The notes beneath the pieces were generated by a model, which was given only the letters and a program-made list of their open reading frames with translations, ran no database searches and was not told where the DNA came from. Below, one piece after another: positions 14,119-23,400 of a stretch of 64,000 nt of DNA. The stretch comes from Rachycentron canadum. Lineage: Eukaryota; Chordata; Actinopteri; Carangiformes; Rachycentridae. Position numbers and translations under genes: made by a program. Within the stretch, counting starts at the first letter, position 1; each line of letters opens with the position of its first letter. Location of the stretch: the NCBI GenBank assembly GCA_038496675.1, contig CM076659.1:19460637-19524636 (forward strand), written 5' to 3'.

Positions 14119-15320
14119 CGCTTCAGCCAAGAATGAGAAATAACTCAGTACAGTAAAGTATATTACTACTAAGCTACATCGATGTCCTCTTTTATTTTTC
14201 CTAAAAAGGCCTTGATTTTCTGTTGTATCATGCTTTTATTTATTTATTTTATTGTCTTTTTCCACTATTGTCTATGTCATAATACTATACTTTAATGTAA
14301 ACTTGTCATTCAAAAACTGCTACACAAAAAAAGATTGTTGTTATTACAAGACCAAAGCTTCATTCTTAGATCATGCAGTGACACCTGAGCTGAATAAGGC
14401 TATAAAACAAAATCAAAGGCGGCAAAAGCTGATAAGTGATACCTAAGTTTTGAGTGTTATTGCAGATACTTACAAGGGCTTACAAGGACAAGGATATTTA
14501 CAGCGACTGTGGCTTTTTTAATCAAAAAGTTTTATTATTACTTCTAAAATAATTTCTTCGTCCTTCTCCTTCTAAATCAATAGATTTTTGATGTACTGCT
14601 CACTCTATTTTGGAATAGAAAATACCTCTAAATTAAAATTTATTAAAATGGTCAAGATGCTACATGGGCCCTTTCAAAGTAAATAAACTAACTAATAGTT
14701 ACTGAGACATCTGCATGCTAGTAGTAAGGTCAATGGTGGCAGTAGTTAGTCATTGTGATTGTGTCCATTGTCTAATAACTGTTGAGGTTATACTACTACT
14801 ACACTACTACTGATAGTGGCCAGGTTGAAGTAGCTGCAATAGTATTTTAATAGTATTTAAATTTATTTGAAGTAGTAGTTTTGGTAGTAACAATGCTAGC
14901 AGTAGTAGTAGTCGTAATACTAAAAAGTAGCAGCAGTTGTATTATCAGTAGTGCTAATAATAGTGGTAAAGGTTGTAATAGTGGTAGTATTGGCAGGAGT
15001 AATAGTAGTAATAGCAGGGGGTGGCAGTACCACTATATTAATACACTATAAGTAATAGTAGTAGTGGACGTAATAGTTACGTTACCCAGAAGTAGAAAGG
15101 GTCTAACAACACCAACTTGAAGGTCCAGACTATTATCTTCGACAAATCCACATCCACTTCCCTCGTCCAGCTCTTCCACCTGCTCCACCTCCACCTCTCC
15201 CACTCCTCCCTCACTCCTCCTCTCCAGCAGCTTCCTGCCCGTCACCGTGGTAACACGGGTGCACTGCTTCTTCAGACGTTTTTTGGAAAATCCCTGGATC
15301 TCCTGAGCCAGCGAATGCAT
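5453..15320 (-). CDS. dusp19: Dual-specificity protein phosphatase 19, four coding exons, complete
   Basis: DUSP19 (also SKRP1) is a small atypical dual-specificity phosphatase tied to JNK signalling through MKK7. I read the coding exons on the minus strand as 15,320-15,086, 10,240-10,194, 8,429-8,277 and 5,635-5,453. All introns are GT-AG and the phases fit, giving 205 residues (human about 217). The N-terminus (MHSLAQEIQ...LKKQCTRVTT) and the LQVGVVRPFLLL segment follow human DUSP19 closely. The active-site loop HCNAGVSRS at residues 152-160 gives the HCxxGxxR signature, with nucleophile Cys153 and Arg159; Asp122 in LDLPDTD is the likely general acid. No membrane or signal segment is visible. 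The start is the ATG at 15,318-15,320; a GTG just before it is ignored. A good 3' splice site lies 17 bases upstream of the ATG, so the 5' UTR is split. The large intron at 10,241-15,085 carries repeats. Confidence 0.95.
5807..5987 (+). mobile_element. TTAA-flanked MITE, copy A (internally deleted)
   Basis: This is the shortest of four copies of one family in the window. It starts with AAGGTTCCATATTT and ends with ATATGGGACCTTTAA, which are inverted versions of each other. The inner sequence (a CATAAGAAGATA stretch, then an AACCAAAAAACAT stretch, then GGCTGGTTTTAAGGC) matches copies C and D, but about 200 bp of the centre is gone. It lies in the last DUSP19 intron. Confidence 0.7.
7565..7678. 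repeat. (CA)n microsatellite
   Basis: About 110 bp of CA dinucleotides, broken by short interruptions near 7,588-7,614, in the last DUSP19 intron. Open frames read as Thr-His or Cys-Val runs here are artefacts. Confidence 0.95.
8145..8215 (+). repeat. Fragment of the GGTGGAAAG hAT-like MITE family
   Basis: The words for a run of 'acttctacttcactacattt' type match the inner part of the family whose fuller copies are at 15,600-15,948 and 18,427-19,047. It lies just upstream of the DUSP19 exon at 8,277-8,429. Confidence 0.45.
10450..10560. repeat. Fragment of the GGGCTGCAACTA hAT-like MITE family
   Basis: Phrases such as TGATAACTGATTAATC and TTCCAGCTTCTAAAATG match the inner part of a very common fish MITE. 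Fuller copies with ends are at 29,877-30,127 and 31,267-31,460. Confidence 0.45.
10592..10790 (+). mobile_element. SINE-like element with tRNA-like head
   Basis: It begins with a run resembling a pol III A box (AGTGGTATAGTGGTTATCACT, near 10,599-10,619). A B-box-like GGGTTCGGACCC follows near 10,648, then the fish-repeat tail containing GGTTAATTGGTGACTCTAAA. This order is typical of an abundant teleost short repeat. No target-site duplication is obvious. It lies in a DUSP19 intron, opposite to the gene. Confidence 0.6.
10972..11026. repeat. (TC)n microsatellite
   Basis: About 55 bp of TC dinucleotides with one interruption (TCGC near 11,010), in a DUSP19 intron. Arg-Glu and Ser-Leu frames across it are artefacts. 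Confidence 0.95.
12188..12654 (-). mobile_element. TTAA-flanked MITE, copy B (full length)
   Basis: About 467 bp with clear inverted ends: TTTAAAGGTCCCATATT at 12,188-12,204 and AATATGGGACCTTTAAA at 12,638-12,654. It is in the opposite orientation to copies C and D, since its TTCAGAAACTGAGTCTTAAAACCAGC stretch (12,320-12,345) is the complement of theirs. There is no coding capacity. The TTAA inside both ends points to a piggyBac-type target, which is an inference. It lies in the large DUSP19 intron. Confidence 0.8.
13575..14070 (+). repeat. Dispersed teleost repeat, copy 1
   Basis: The segment has the fish-repeat order 'agactccagggctgaaaggtgaagccaatgctg', 'accatcagggggcaactccactggtt', 'tagtttcaagtcttc', 'gaccataaaccaggttatg', 'gggcgtggctacc', 'gatgaggtcacggtgggtt'-like words. 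A second, more diverged copy is at 36,385-36,720 in NCKAP1 intron 9. It is non-coding, ends at a TAG microsatellite, and I cannot name its family. Confidence 0.6.
14071..14118. repeat. (TAG)n microsatellite
   Basis: About 48 bp of TAG trinucleotides directly after the dispersed repeat, in a DUSP19 intron. Confidence 0.95.
14745..15080. repeat. Decayed (TAG)n/(GTA)n tract beside a DUSP19 splice donor
   Basis: A trinucleotide-rich stretch with many broken TAG, GTA and TAA units. It reaches to within about 5 bp of the donor of the first DUSP19 coding exon (GT at 15,085-15,084 on the minus strand). Confidence 0.7.
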
Positions 15321-15599
15321 CACAGCGGGGCGTACAAGCTGAAATAAACTAAATCACAAAGCAGGCAGATTATACAACAAAAAAACCAAGGGTTTATATA
15401 CAGTGACAGAGAGGCACATGACAAGACATACCACATTAACTTTTGTCTTTTACTAAAAGAGGAATATAACTGGGTAAACTTAACTTTATTATTTAAGTTT
15501 ACTATCAACAGCTAGCCTGTGTTAAAAAGTGAAATCTTGAACTGAACAATTCATCTAAGTGTTTAACATATGAAGATGGTGACAAATGGAGGAGGTTTG

Positions 15600-15948
15600 C
15601 CTCATTGCGTGGTATTTGTAGTTGCAAACATTGTACTTTTTGCTGCACTACGTTTATCTGATAACTTCAATAACTGGCTCCATGGCAGCTTCAGATTGAT
15701 AACACAAAAGGTGCTGTGGATTATGATGCAGGTTATAGCTACCCAGCAGTATGGAGCCTTTCACTTTAGCTGCACCTCTACCAGCTGCAAGTGGTGGAGT
15801 TACATTCATTTCAGTCCACCACTATGGCCCCTTCTACACAACGAGTGCTTTTACTTTATTTTGACTTTTACTTGGAACAGAGTATTTCTATATTCTGGTG
15901 TTAGTACTTTTAGTCATTTTAAATATCTGAGTACTTCTTCCAACGCTG
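15600..15948 (+). mobile_element. GGTGGAAAG hAT-like MITE, diverged copy
   Basis: The inner words (TTGTACTTTTTGCTGCACTACG near 15,631, 'tacccagcagtatggagcc' near 15,741, 'tttacttggaacagagtatttct' near 15,867) and the right end CTTCTTCCAACGCTG follow the family seen at 18,427-19,047. It lies in the 5' intron of DUSP19, between the predicted non-coding exon and the start codon. A 129-residue open frame across it is by chance. Confidence 0.6.
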
Positions 15949-16186
15949 ATAATGGCTGATTCTGTACAAAATCGTGGAGGTCTGTCATCCCTGGTTTCCC
16001 TGGTTTCGTGGACCCACCTGGTCTAAACGGTTTGAATTCAAGCAAAATGCCGGGACTCGTTAATCAGGTCGGTGCTTTAAATCTGACGAGGGCTTTAACT
16101 GCTGCGGTCGTTTCTATTACTGGATGACATCTTGTGAGAAACAGAGACACATCTCGAGCAGCAGCGATGAAAGCGTCAACACTCAC

Positions 16187-16245
16187 CAACAGCTGAGTCG
16201 GAAGCTGCGTCAACAACGTGATGCGTTCGGGGACGGAGACTATAA
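16187..16245 (-). other. Predicted non-coding first exon of DUSP19
   Basis: A strong minus-strand donor (TTG|GTGAGT, boundary at 16,187/16,186) pairs with the acceptor 17 bases before the DUSP19 ATG (minus-strand 'ttatttcag', intron end near 15,338). The resulting first exon would lie in CpG-containing sequence at about 16,187-16,245. The upstream limit, i.e. the transcription start, is a guess. Confidence 0.45.
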
Positions 16246-16960
16246 TAGTAAATGTTAGGAGTCCGAAGACGAAATGTATCTATCTGTCATTTCAAAATGT
16301 AGTTCATGTAATATATGTTGTATTTAGTAGAAGTTCTCACTGATGGCTTCTCAGTAAGTTTATAGTGGTTTACTGTATTCGTTTCACCAACATCGGACCT
16401 TTAACGTCACCCAATGCACTTATTGTCGTGGCGGAATTAAACACCTAGGGGGCTCTGTAGCAAAAATATGTTGTTGGGCTGCTGTTGACTTTCACAGTCG
16501 AGTGCACGGTAGTTTCAAGAGCACAAAATATGAATTGATCTATAAATATGCTGATCAAGAGATAAATAATTGCAGAAACGTTGTAAATCTTTTCAGTAAT
16601 TTTACAGGGCAGAATACTAATGATAAAAAAAAGAATAATAATTGTAGTAGTTTCTGAAATGGGAACATTTAGGTTTTTTTTCAGATTTATATGGTAGTGT
16701 TTTCAACATTTGTGGTGTTTGTGTGTTGGCCAAAGAACACTGCATGTTGTCATTTTATATACTGAACAGTCAACCAGTTAATAAAGAAAATAATTGTGTG
16801 ACCTTGTCTGAAGTGTTGATTGCTGTTCTCTTTTAATGGAAAACAAACAAAAAACAAACAAAAAAAAACACTAGCTTCCCCAAGAGTTTCTGTGTGATAA
16901 TGAAAATAATGAAAACATTAAAGAAATTTTACAACAATGTCCTTGTATTTGCTGTATGTC

Positions 16961-16996
16961 CCAATAACAATGCTAAGGTACAGGCATTGTTATTGG
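16961..16996. repeat. Perfect 13-bp inverted repeat with paired CCAAT and SOX-like words
   Basis: CCAATAACAATGC at 16,961-16,973 is repeated in inverse orientation as GCATTGTTATTGG at 16,984-16,996, with a 10-base spacer and no mismatch. Each arm holds a CCAAT box (NF-Y type) and an AACAATG word (SOX type). It sits in the divergent promoter region. Confidence 0.85.
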
Positions 16997-17054
16997 TACT
17001 GTGGAGAAAGTGGAGTCAAATCCCATGCATGCACAAATTTATAAATCTCATTTT

Positions 17055-17184
17055 GATTTAGCCTAAATCTGAATCGGATTCTGATTCAACCCTAATCCAG
17101 AATCAGATTCAGATTTGGTTTCAATTCAGATTGTGATTTACCCGAAATCAGAATCGGATTGTAGTTTGACCCTGAATCAGAATG
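17055..17184. repeat. Imperfect 80-bp tandem duplication rich in AATCAGAATC words
   Basis: The GATTTAxCCxxAAATCxGAATCGGATT block starting at 17,055 recurs at 17,135, a period of 80 bp. In between are further CAGATTC/GAATCTG inversions. The tract lies 300-430 bp upstream of the NCKAP1 ATG. Its origin is unknown; it may be an old satellite-like fragment. Confidence 0.7.
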
Positions 17185-17489
17185 GTGGGAATTACTATTA
17201 TCCGGGGACACCTGAACGCAGCAGGAGCCAGCCTCGTTGTGAAAACCAGGACAACTCCTCATCCCTGTGACCGAAAAAACAGGCAGGGAGACGGTGGGGT
17301 GGAGTACAGGAAGCCGCTGTCTCTGAGTACATGAACATGGGCGAAATCTAATAACTACGTCAATCACTGCTTCTTTTTTCCCCCCTTCCTTTCACTGAAC
17401 CAGAGGCCAAGAAGATCGGCGATATTAATCTTTTTTTTTTTCTTTTTTTTTCCTGGATTGAATTGGAGATTTAACCGAACAGCGAGAAG

Positions 17490-20400
17490 ATGTCTCGGGG
17501 AGTGATCCAGCCCAGCCAGCAAAAACTGGCAGAAAAACTCACCATCCTCAACGACAGAGGCATCGGGATGTTGACCCGTGTTTACAATATCAAAAAGGTT
17601 CGCACACACACGCACAGTTATATCCTCATTAGCCACACGGGACTGATATCGGATCCATTGGATACATGGATAATATCTGCACCTGCATCCCAGACGAGTG
17701 TCAGTGTTAACCGATGAATGCTTGATTAGCTAGCACCGACTAACCTTTAGGCTCGTTTACCCTGGTATATTCTGTGTTATCCACGGCTCTTAGTGTAATT
17801 TAAACAGGGATATGTGCGTTAGCAGACACTCGGGCCATCCTAAACGTTGCTCCTGGAAGCAGGATGTGGGCACTGTTAGCTACAAGCTGTCGGTTAGCTT
17901 GCGGTGGAGTTGCCCATTGGTTTTACGATGTAAACTGATTTTCGGTCGACTCAAAACACACGCGCAGACGCTTGTTATGAACGGTACGGTACGTGGGTGT
18001 TAAATAGAAACCACAGTCGGGGCTGAAACCGTCGCCTTGAGCTCCTAAAGCCTTCAGGCCTGCGGTAGCGTTAGTAGCTGTTAGCTAACGAGCGGCTGCC
18101 GTTAATGGCGGCGGCTGCTGGCTAAGCAGTCGGGCGTCGTCTCTGCTCCACGACCACACCGACGCACCAAAACACTAAACCACACATACAACTGCAGTCT
18201 GATGGCGAGGATGTTAGTTTACAGCAGCCTCTTATATATAACCCAAATCTGTCTGTGTGTGTGTGTGTGTTTTCACCCGAACTCAGCCTGCTGCTTAATT
18301 ATTACAAGATGAAAAACACAGCAGAGGCAGTTATTTTGTCGATTAATTCGTCCTTTCATCGATTAATCACCAATTTAAGCTAGTGATCAAACTGACCAAT
18401 AAATATGTGTCATCACAAGTTATCAGCAGTGGTGGAAAGTAACTGAGTACATTTACTCAAGTACAATAATTAGGCACTTGTTTGACTTTTTACTCCACAG
18501 CATTTTAGGAGGGACAAACTACATGTGTATACACAAGGCTGTACACTAAAAGCATATGATAAATGAATAAAAACACAAAAAGTTCAACCTGTGTTTGGCT
18601 TGGGACATCTTTATAAAGACAGTGTCTGTTCAGGGCCCTTTATCATGTCTCTTTTTTTTTTTTTTTTTTTTTTTTAAATCAGATTTTCACATTAAATTTT
18701 ATCTATGTTGGGGCTTGGCCCCCAGACTGAGAACCACTAGACTAAATTAGCTACCCTTATGTGAAGTAGAGAAAAGTATCTCCATGTCAGTTATAGCAGT
18801 AGACATTTATCCATTAGTATTAAGTTTAGTTAGTAAAAATTAGTTATTATCAAAAATGTGACATTATTAGGTAGTATGATCAAATTATGTCACATAATGG
18901 TATATCAGTCACAGAGGACATTCTTTATTCAGAGTGAATATTTCTACTGTTGATAGTTTAAGTACATTTAACTGATAATACTCTTTTTACATCGTTGTAA
19001 TAGCATGTTTACTTGAGTAAAATATCTGAATACTCCTTCCACCCCTGGTATTAGTTTCAGTGTGATGTCTAAAAACTGACCAATAATTAAAAAGAATTTC
19101 ACGTACTATTCAAAAGTATCATCTAAAAACCTAGAAAGGCAAGTTTTAATTTGCACACAACAGCTATTCAAGCAGGAGGTTTCTTTGCAAAAAGTGATAA
19201 CTCATTTTAGCTGATTAAGGATTAACTAATTGTTACAAAACAAATACTTGGAATAAGTTTAATACTGTTATTGACACACTTTAAAAAGGGGGGAAAAGAC
19301 ACAATAATGTAAATATAACATTAATTTTACTGACTCTTAAATGTGTTGCTCAAATGTGTTGCACTAATGCTTTGTGTGTGGGAGGAAAAGAGTACTGGGT
19401 ATGTTTGTGTGGGACGAGCCTTTGTGCTTGGGTGTGTATGATGAATTTAAAAAAAAAAAAAAAGAAAAAAAAAGGGAGAGAGTGAAAGAGGTCAGTCACA
19501 TCCTAGCAGAGTCTTAGAGAGTACAGAGTAGAAATTGAGCTCCCTGAAAGCCCACACTGTTGCCTGTTTATTGGCAATTGAGTCGTCCTATACTGTTCAA
19601 CACTTATTTCCAAAGTTAAACTGGTGGCCTGAAGGCACTTTGAGTCTGTTTTCATCAGATCATTTGATTCTCAATTAAAATTGTGAAAAAAATATAGCAA
19701 AAAAAAAAAAAAATTCTGTTGTCCACACGTTTGTTTTTATTCTCTGTAGAAGTTATGAGACAGCATGAGCAGACTGACAGTCACAGAGATTCTGCTGCCG
19801 ATTACTCTTAACACGCCCTTCCTTTCCTCCTTCCTTCCTTCCTTTTTCTTTCTGTCTGTGCCATCATCTTCATATCTATCCTGATCTGCCTCACCATAAG
19901 GCTTTCAACATATCCACCCTGAAATTCTGTTCATATGTTTTGTTTTTTTTTTTGTTTTTTTTTTTTTTTAATGCTTTTACCCTTGTGATAGAAGCAAACT
20001 TTCCAGCATCCAATTACAGCTGCATCCCAAAGGAAGAAATGAAAGAACCGGGACAGTGATCTGTGATACAATCAGTGGGCTCGTTCTGGACTGATTTCAG
20101 ACCTCAGTTGCAATTTGGAGGCCAGTTTAATCACTTTATTTCTGAAACTCCGCCAGAGAAATCCCTTGATGAAGTGCTCACAAAGTTCTCGCTAATTCAT
20201 CACAAAGTGAAGTAGCTTTATTGTGTCTTAATGAAAACACAGGTGATAGACTTGGCTGTTTGGTTTCTGCCTTTGGGAGAGAGCAATCACTAATGGTAAT
20301 ATTGTCATCAAAGATCACAGCAATGTTCTTTTCCATTTTAAGTATATTCACTCATTATACACCACCGACGAGCTGCAGTTAACCCTAAAATCTGTTCCTG

Positions 20401-23400
20401 TTTCCTTAACAGTCACCTTTATTAATCTTGGCTGAGAGGCATTAAAGTTTTTGTTTGCTGTGCTTATCTTTCAGCCAGTGGACCTTCCAACATCATATTT
20501 TGTCTTGCACACAGCGCTTACATGTATTTGTTTTCTTTAACTTTGCCTATAATCAGGTAACTAGCATAGTCTTAGCTAGCATGCAATTAGTAAAAAAAAA
20601 AAAAAAAATGTTCCAGTTCATCATGACCACAGTTAAAAACAAGACCCTGTGTGTGAGGGGGTAAACACAGTGAAATGTTTTCAGCAGCTAGACTTGTATT
20701 TAAGATGTAGTTTAGTGTTATAGCCCTATAACAGTGACCACCCCTCCGATGCTTATAATATTTTTCGTTTTTCTTGAGACTTGATTAAATGCAATGTGGA
20801 TTTTTAGCCTAGAGATTGTTCTGCTTTTTTCAGACGTCAGTTTTAAATATCTACAACAGTAGGTAAGTTGAACAAATGCCTCCCTGATGCAATTCTAGTT
20901 AAAACAGGGCATTTTAGACTATACAAAGTCATGAGTTGTGAATCGCTCTTGCATTGGAGTGCATTATGTTTTTCAGAAGTTAAGCTATGCAATGAAGAAA
21001 CAGGTTTCAGAAAGGAGAATCACTAGAAATGCTTTTGCTTAAACATTCAATGAGCACTTTATTATGAACACCAGCATGTCTACTTATTCATGCACTTATC
21101 TAATCAGCCGATCGTGTTGCTGCAGTGCATTGCATAAAATCGTGCAGACACGGGTCAGGAGCTTCAGTTAATGGCGGGGAGAGTGTGATCTCAGTGAATT
21201 TAACCATGGCGTGATCGTCAGTGTCAGACAAGCTTAATGGCGTGTTTCTGAAACCACTGATCTCCTGGGATTTTACACATAGTCTCTTGAGTTTTTTTTT
21301 TATGCAGAGTGGAGCCAAAAACAGCCAAATATCCAGTGAGCAGCAGGTCTGTGGACGGAAATGTCCAGTTGATGAGGAAGGTCAGAGGAGAACAAAGTAA
21401 TTCAGAAAACTACATTTTACAACTGTGATGAGCAGAAGAGAATCTGAGGATGAGCATCATGTCCAGCCTGATGTTTGGACACATCTGCTCCACTCTTGTC
21501 AGCCAAGAACAGTAATCTGCGGCTGCAATGGACACAGACTCACCAAAAGAGTTGAATACTGGAAAAACATAACCTGGTCTGGAGTCTGCTGAAGCACCCA
21601 GATGGAAGGGTCAGAATTTGGCATTAACGACATAAATCCGACAGTGGTGTTGTGATGTTATGGGGAAAGTGTTGATCAATCAATCATGGTTTTAATACCA
21701 CAGTCTGAGTACTGTTGTTTACCATGTTCATCCCTTTATGGCCAGAGTTTACCATCTTATAATATCTACTTCCAGTATGACAATGCCCCACATCACAAAG
21801 CAAAAGTTCTTTCAAACCAGTTTCAACAACGTGACAGCGAGTTCAGATAACTTCAGTGGTCTCCCCAGTCTCCAGATGTGAATCCAGTGGATCACTTTTG
21901 GGATGTGGTGGAACAGGAAGTTATCAGCCTGAATGAGTCTTGTTGAGTCAAGTTAGATCCATGCCAGGAAGAATTGAGGCTGCTATGAAAGCAAAGGAAG
22001 GATCTGCCCAGTGTTGAATGGTGTTCCTCAAAAAGTGCTCAATGAGGGTTTAATAAGTATAATGCAGTATATCACTGTTCTTACCTATGGCCAGACACGC
22101 AGCAGGTCTCACAGAAGAGGATATTGCCCTTTTCTCCACTCAGTGGTTTGTGTGACATGAGGATTTTCTTCTTTTACTGGCTGTGTGGTGCCAACACTCT
22201 CTGCTGCTTTGTTCTGCTTATGTACTAGAGCTGTTTTCACACAGTGTGCTCTTCCCTGTTTCGGATTAACCAGAATACACTGCAAAGTATAGCCCAGTCA
22301 CTGGTTTACCTACGGTAGCCCAGAGGCAACAGGAGCTGCAGATATGAATAATTACAGGTTGACATTTAACGAAGGGCACTCCTGATTACTGGGAGCATTT
22401 TTACTCCTCATTTGTAATTTTAAGGGGATTTTATGAGCTGTTAAGGGCAAATTGCCTGACACCCCCATTAATTTCTCATGGTCTGCATGGCATGTTCCTC
22501 TGGGGAAAATGTAGTACATTTAATATCTTTATTTAATTTGATTTGAAGAGGCAAAACTCAGTTGGAGCGACCTGGGCAACAAATGGGTAGTCGTGCCACT
22601 GAGGGCTGTGAGTGTGCAGGTTTTCAGTCAAAGCAGATGCTTAGTTTCTGCTTTCTGGTTTAAACTGTTCTGTATCAGTGAAATCACCTTTCGTGGTGTT
22701 TGGTTTGGATGAAAACCTGCAGACTTTCATCATGGCATCACTGCACATCTGGGGTTTAAATGGTAGCAGACTTCTAAATGTGTGCTGTGTGCCAGAATGT
22801 TTGTAGAGAGATTCCCTTTTTTTCATCAGTACTCAATAATGCACCGTGACTACGCATAAATGCATACACATAAATACAGAGTAGTTTCTGTTATGTAATA
22901 TGTACCATTAGTAAAAACTAACTTGAATAAATCAGTTTGAAGCAGAGCCAGTTATTCACAGCAAAAGTCAATGTTAAATATGTTGCCGAAAGGAATCAAA
23001 TAAGGGCAAAGTTACTTCTAAATTTGCCAAGTCTCTAAATGCGTTCAGGGGAAATTATGTGGGTAAAAAAAAATAATGATTGGAGTGTTAACAACTCACC
23101 CATTTTATGTCTCTGTCTGTTTTCCTTAACTTTTTCCTCTTTTCTTCTAATTCCCAAGAGGACAGTCAACAGATAGGAAAACTGACCAATCAACAATGTG
23201 TATTTAATCATGTTAAAGCTTCACTAGATCATACAATGATTTAATGTTAAACTGTTCACGACCCGGTCGTAATCTGCCCTAAACACTTGTCAAGACTGTA
23301 TGTCATATGAACAAAGTTTAAATTCTGCAGTCAACAGATGTGGTCAGCGTCATAAAGAAATCAGAAAGTCCAATGCTAATCGCATATTTTACACATCTGT

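Larger units (their letters stand above)
16250..17489. promoter_or_regulatory. Divergent promoter region of DUSP19 and NCKAP1
   Basis: About 1.2 kb separates the predicted DUSP19 first exon from the NCKAP1 start codon, and the genes point away from each other. It holds the 13-bp inverted repeat at 16,961-16,996 with two CCAAT boxes, the 80-bp duplication at 17,055-17,184, a CRE/ATF-like TACGTCA at 17,356-17,362, and a pyrimidine tract just before the NCKAP1 ATG (17,430-17,453). Sequence from about 17,460 to 18,220 is relatively CpG-rich, fitting a CpG-island promoter that spans NCKAP1 exon 1. Transcription starts cannot be placed from sequence alone. Confidence 0.55.

Noticed and set aside
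15570..15959. A 129-residue open frame on the plus strand
   Set aside because: It lies within a diverged hAT-like MITE in the 5' intron of DUSP19 and has no known domain.
21862..21918. Transposase-like peptide that could mean a working gene
   Set aside because: Only the C-terminal motif survives; the rest of the Tc1/mariner frame is broken by stops and shifts.
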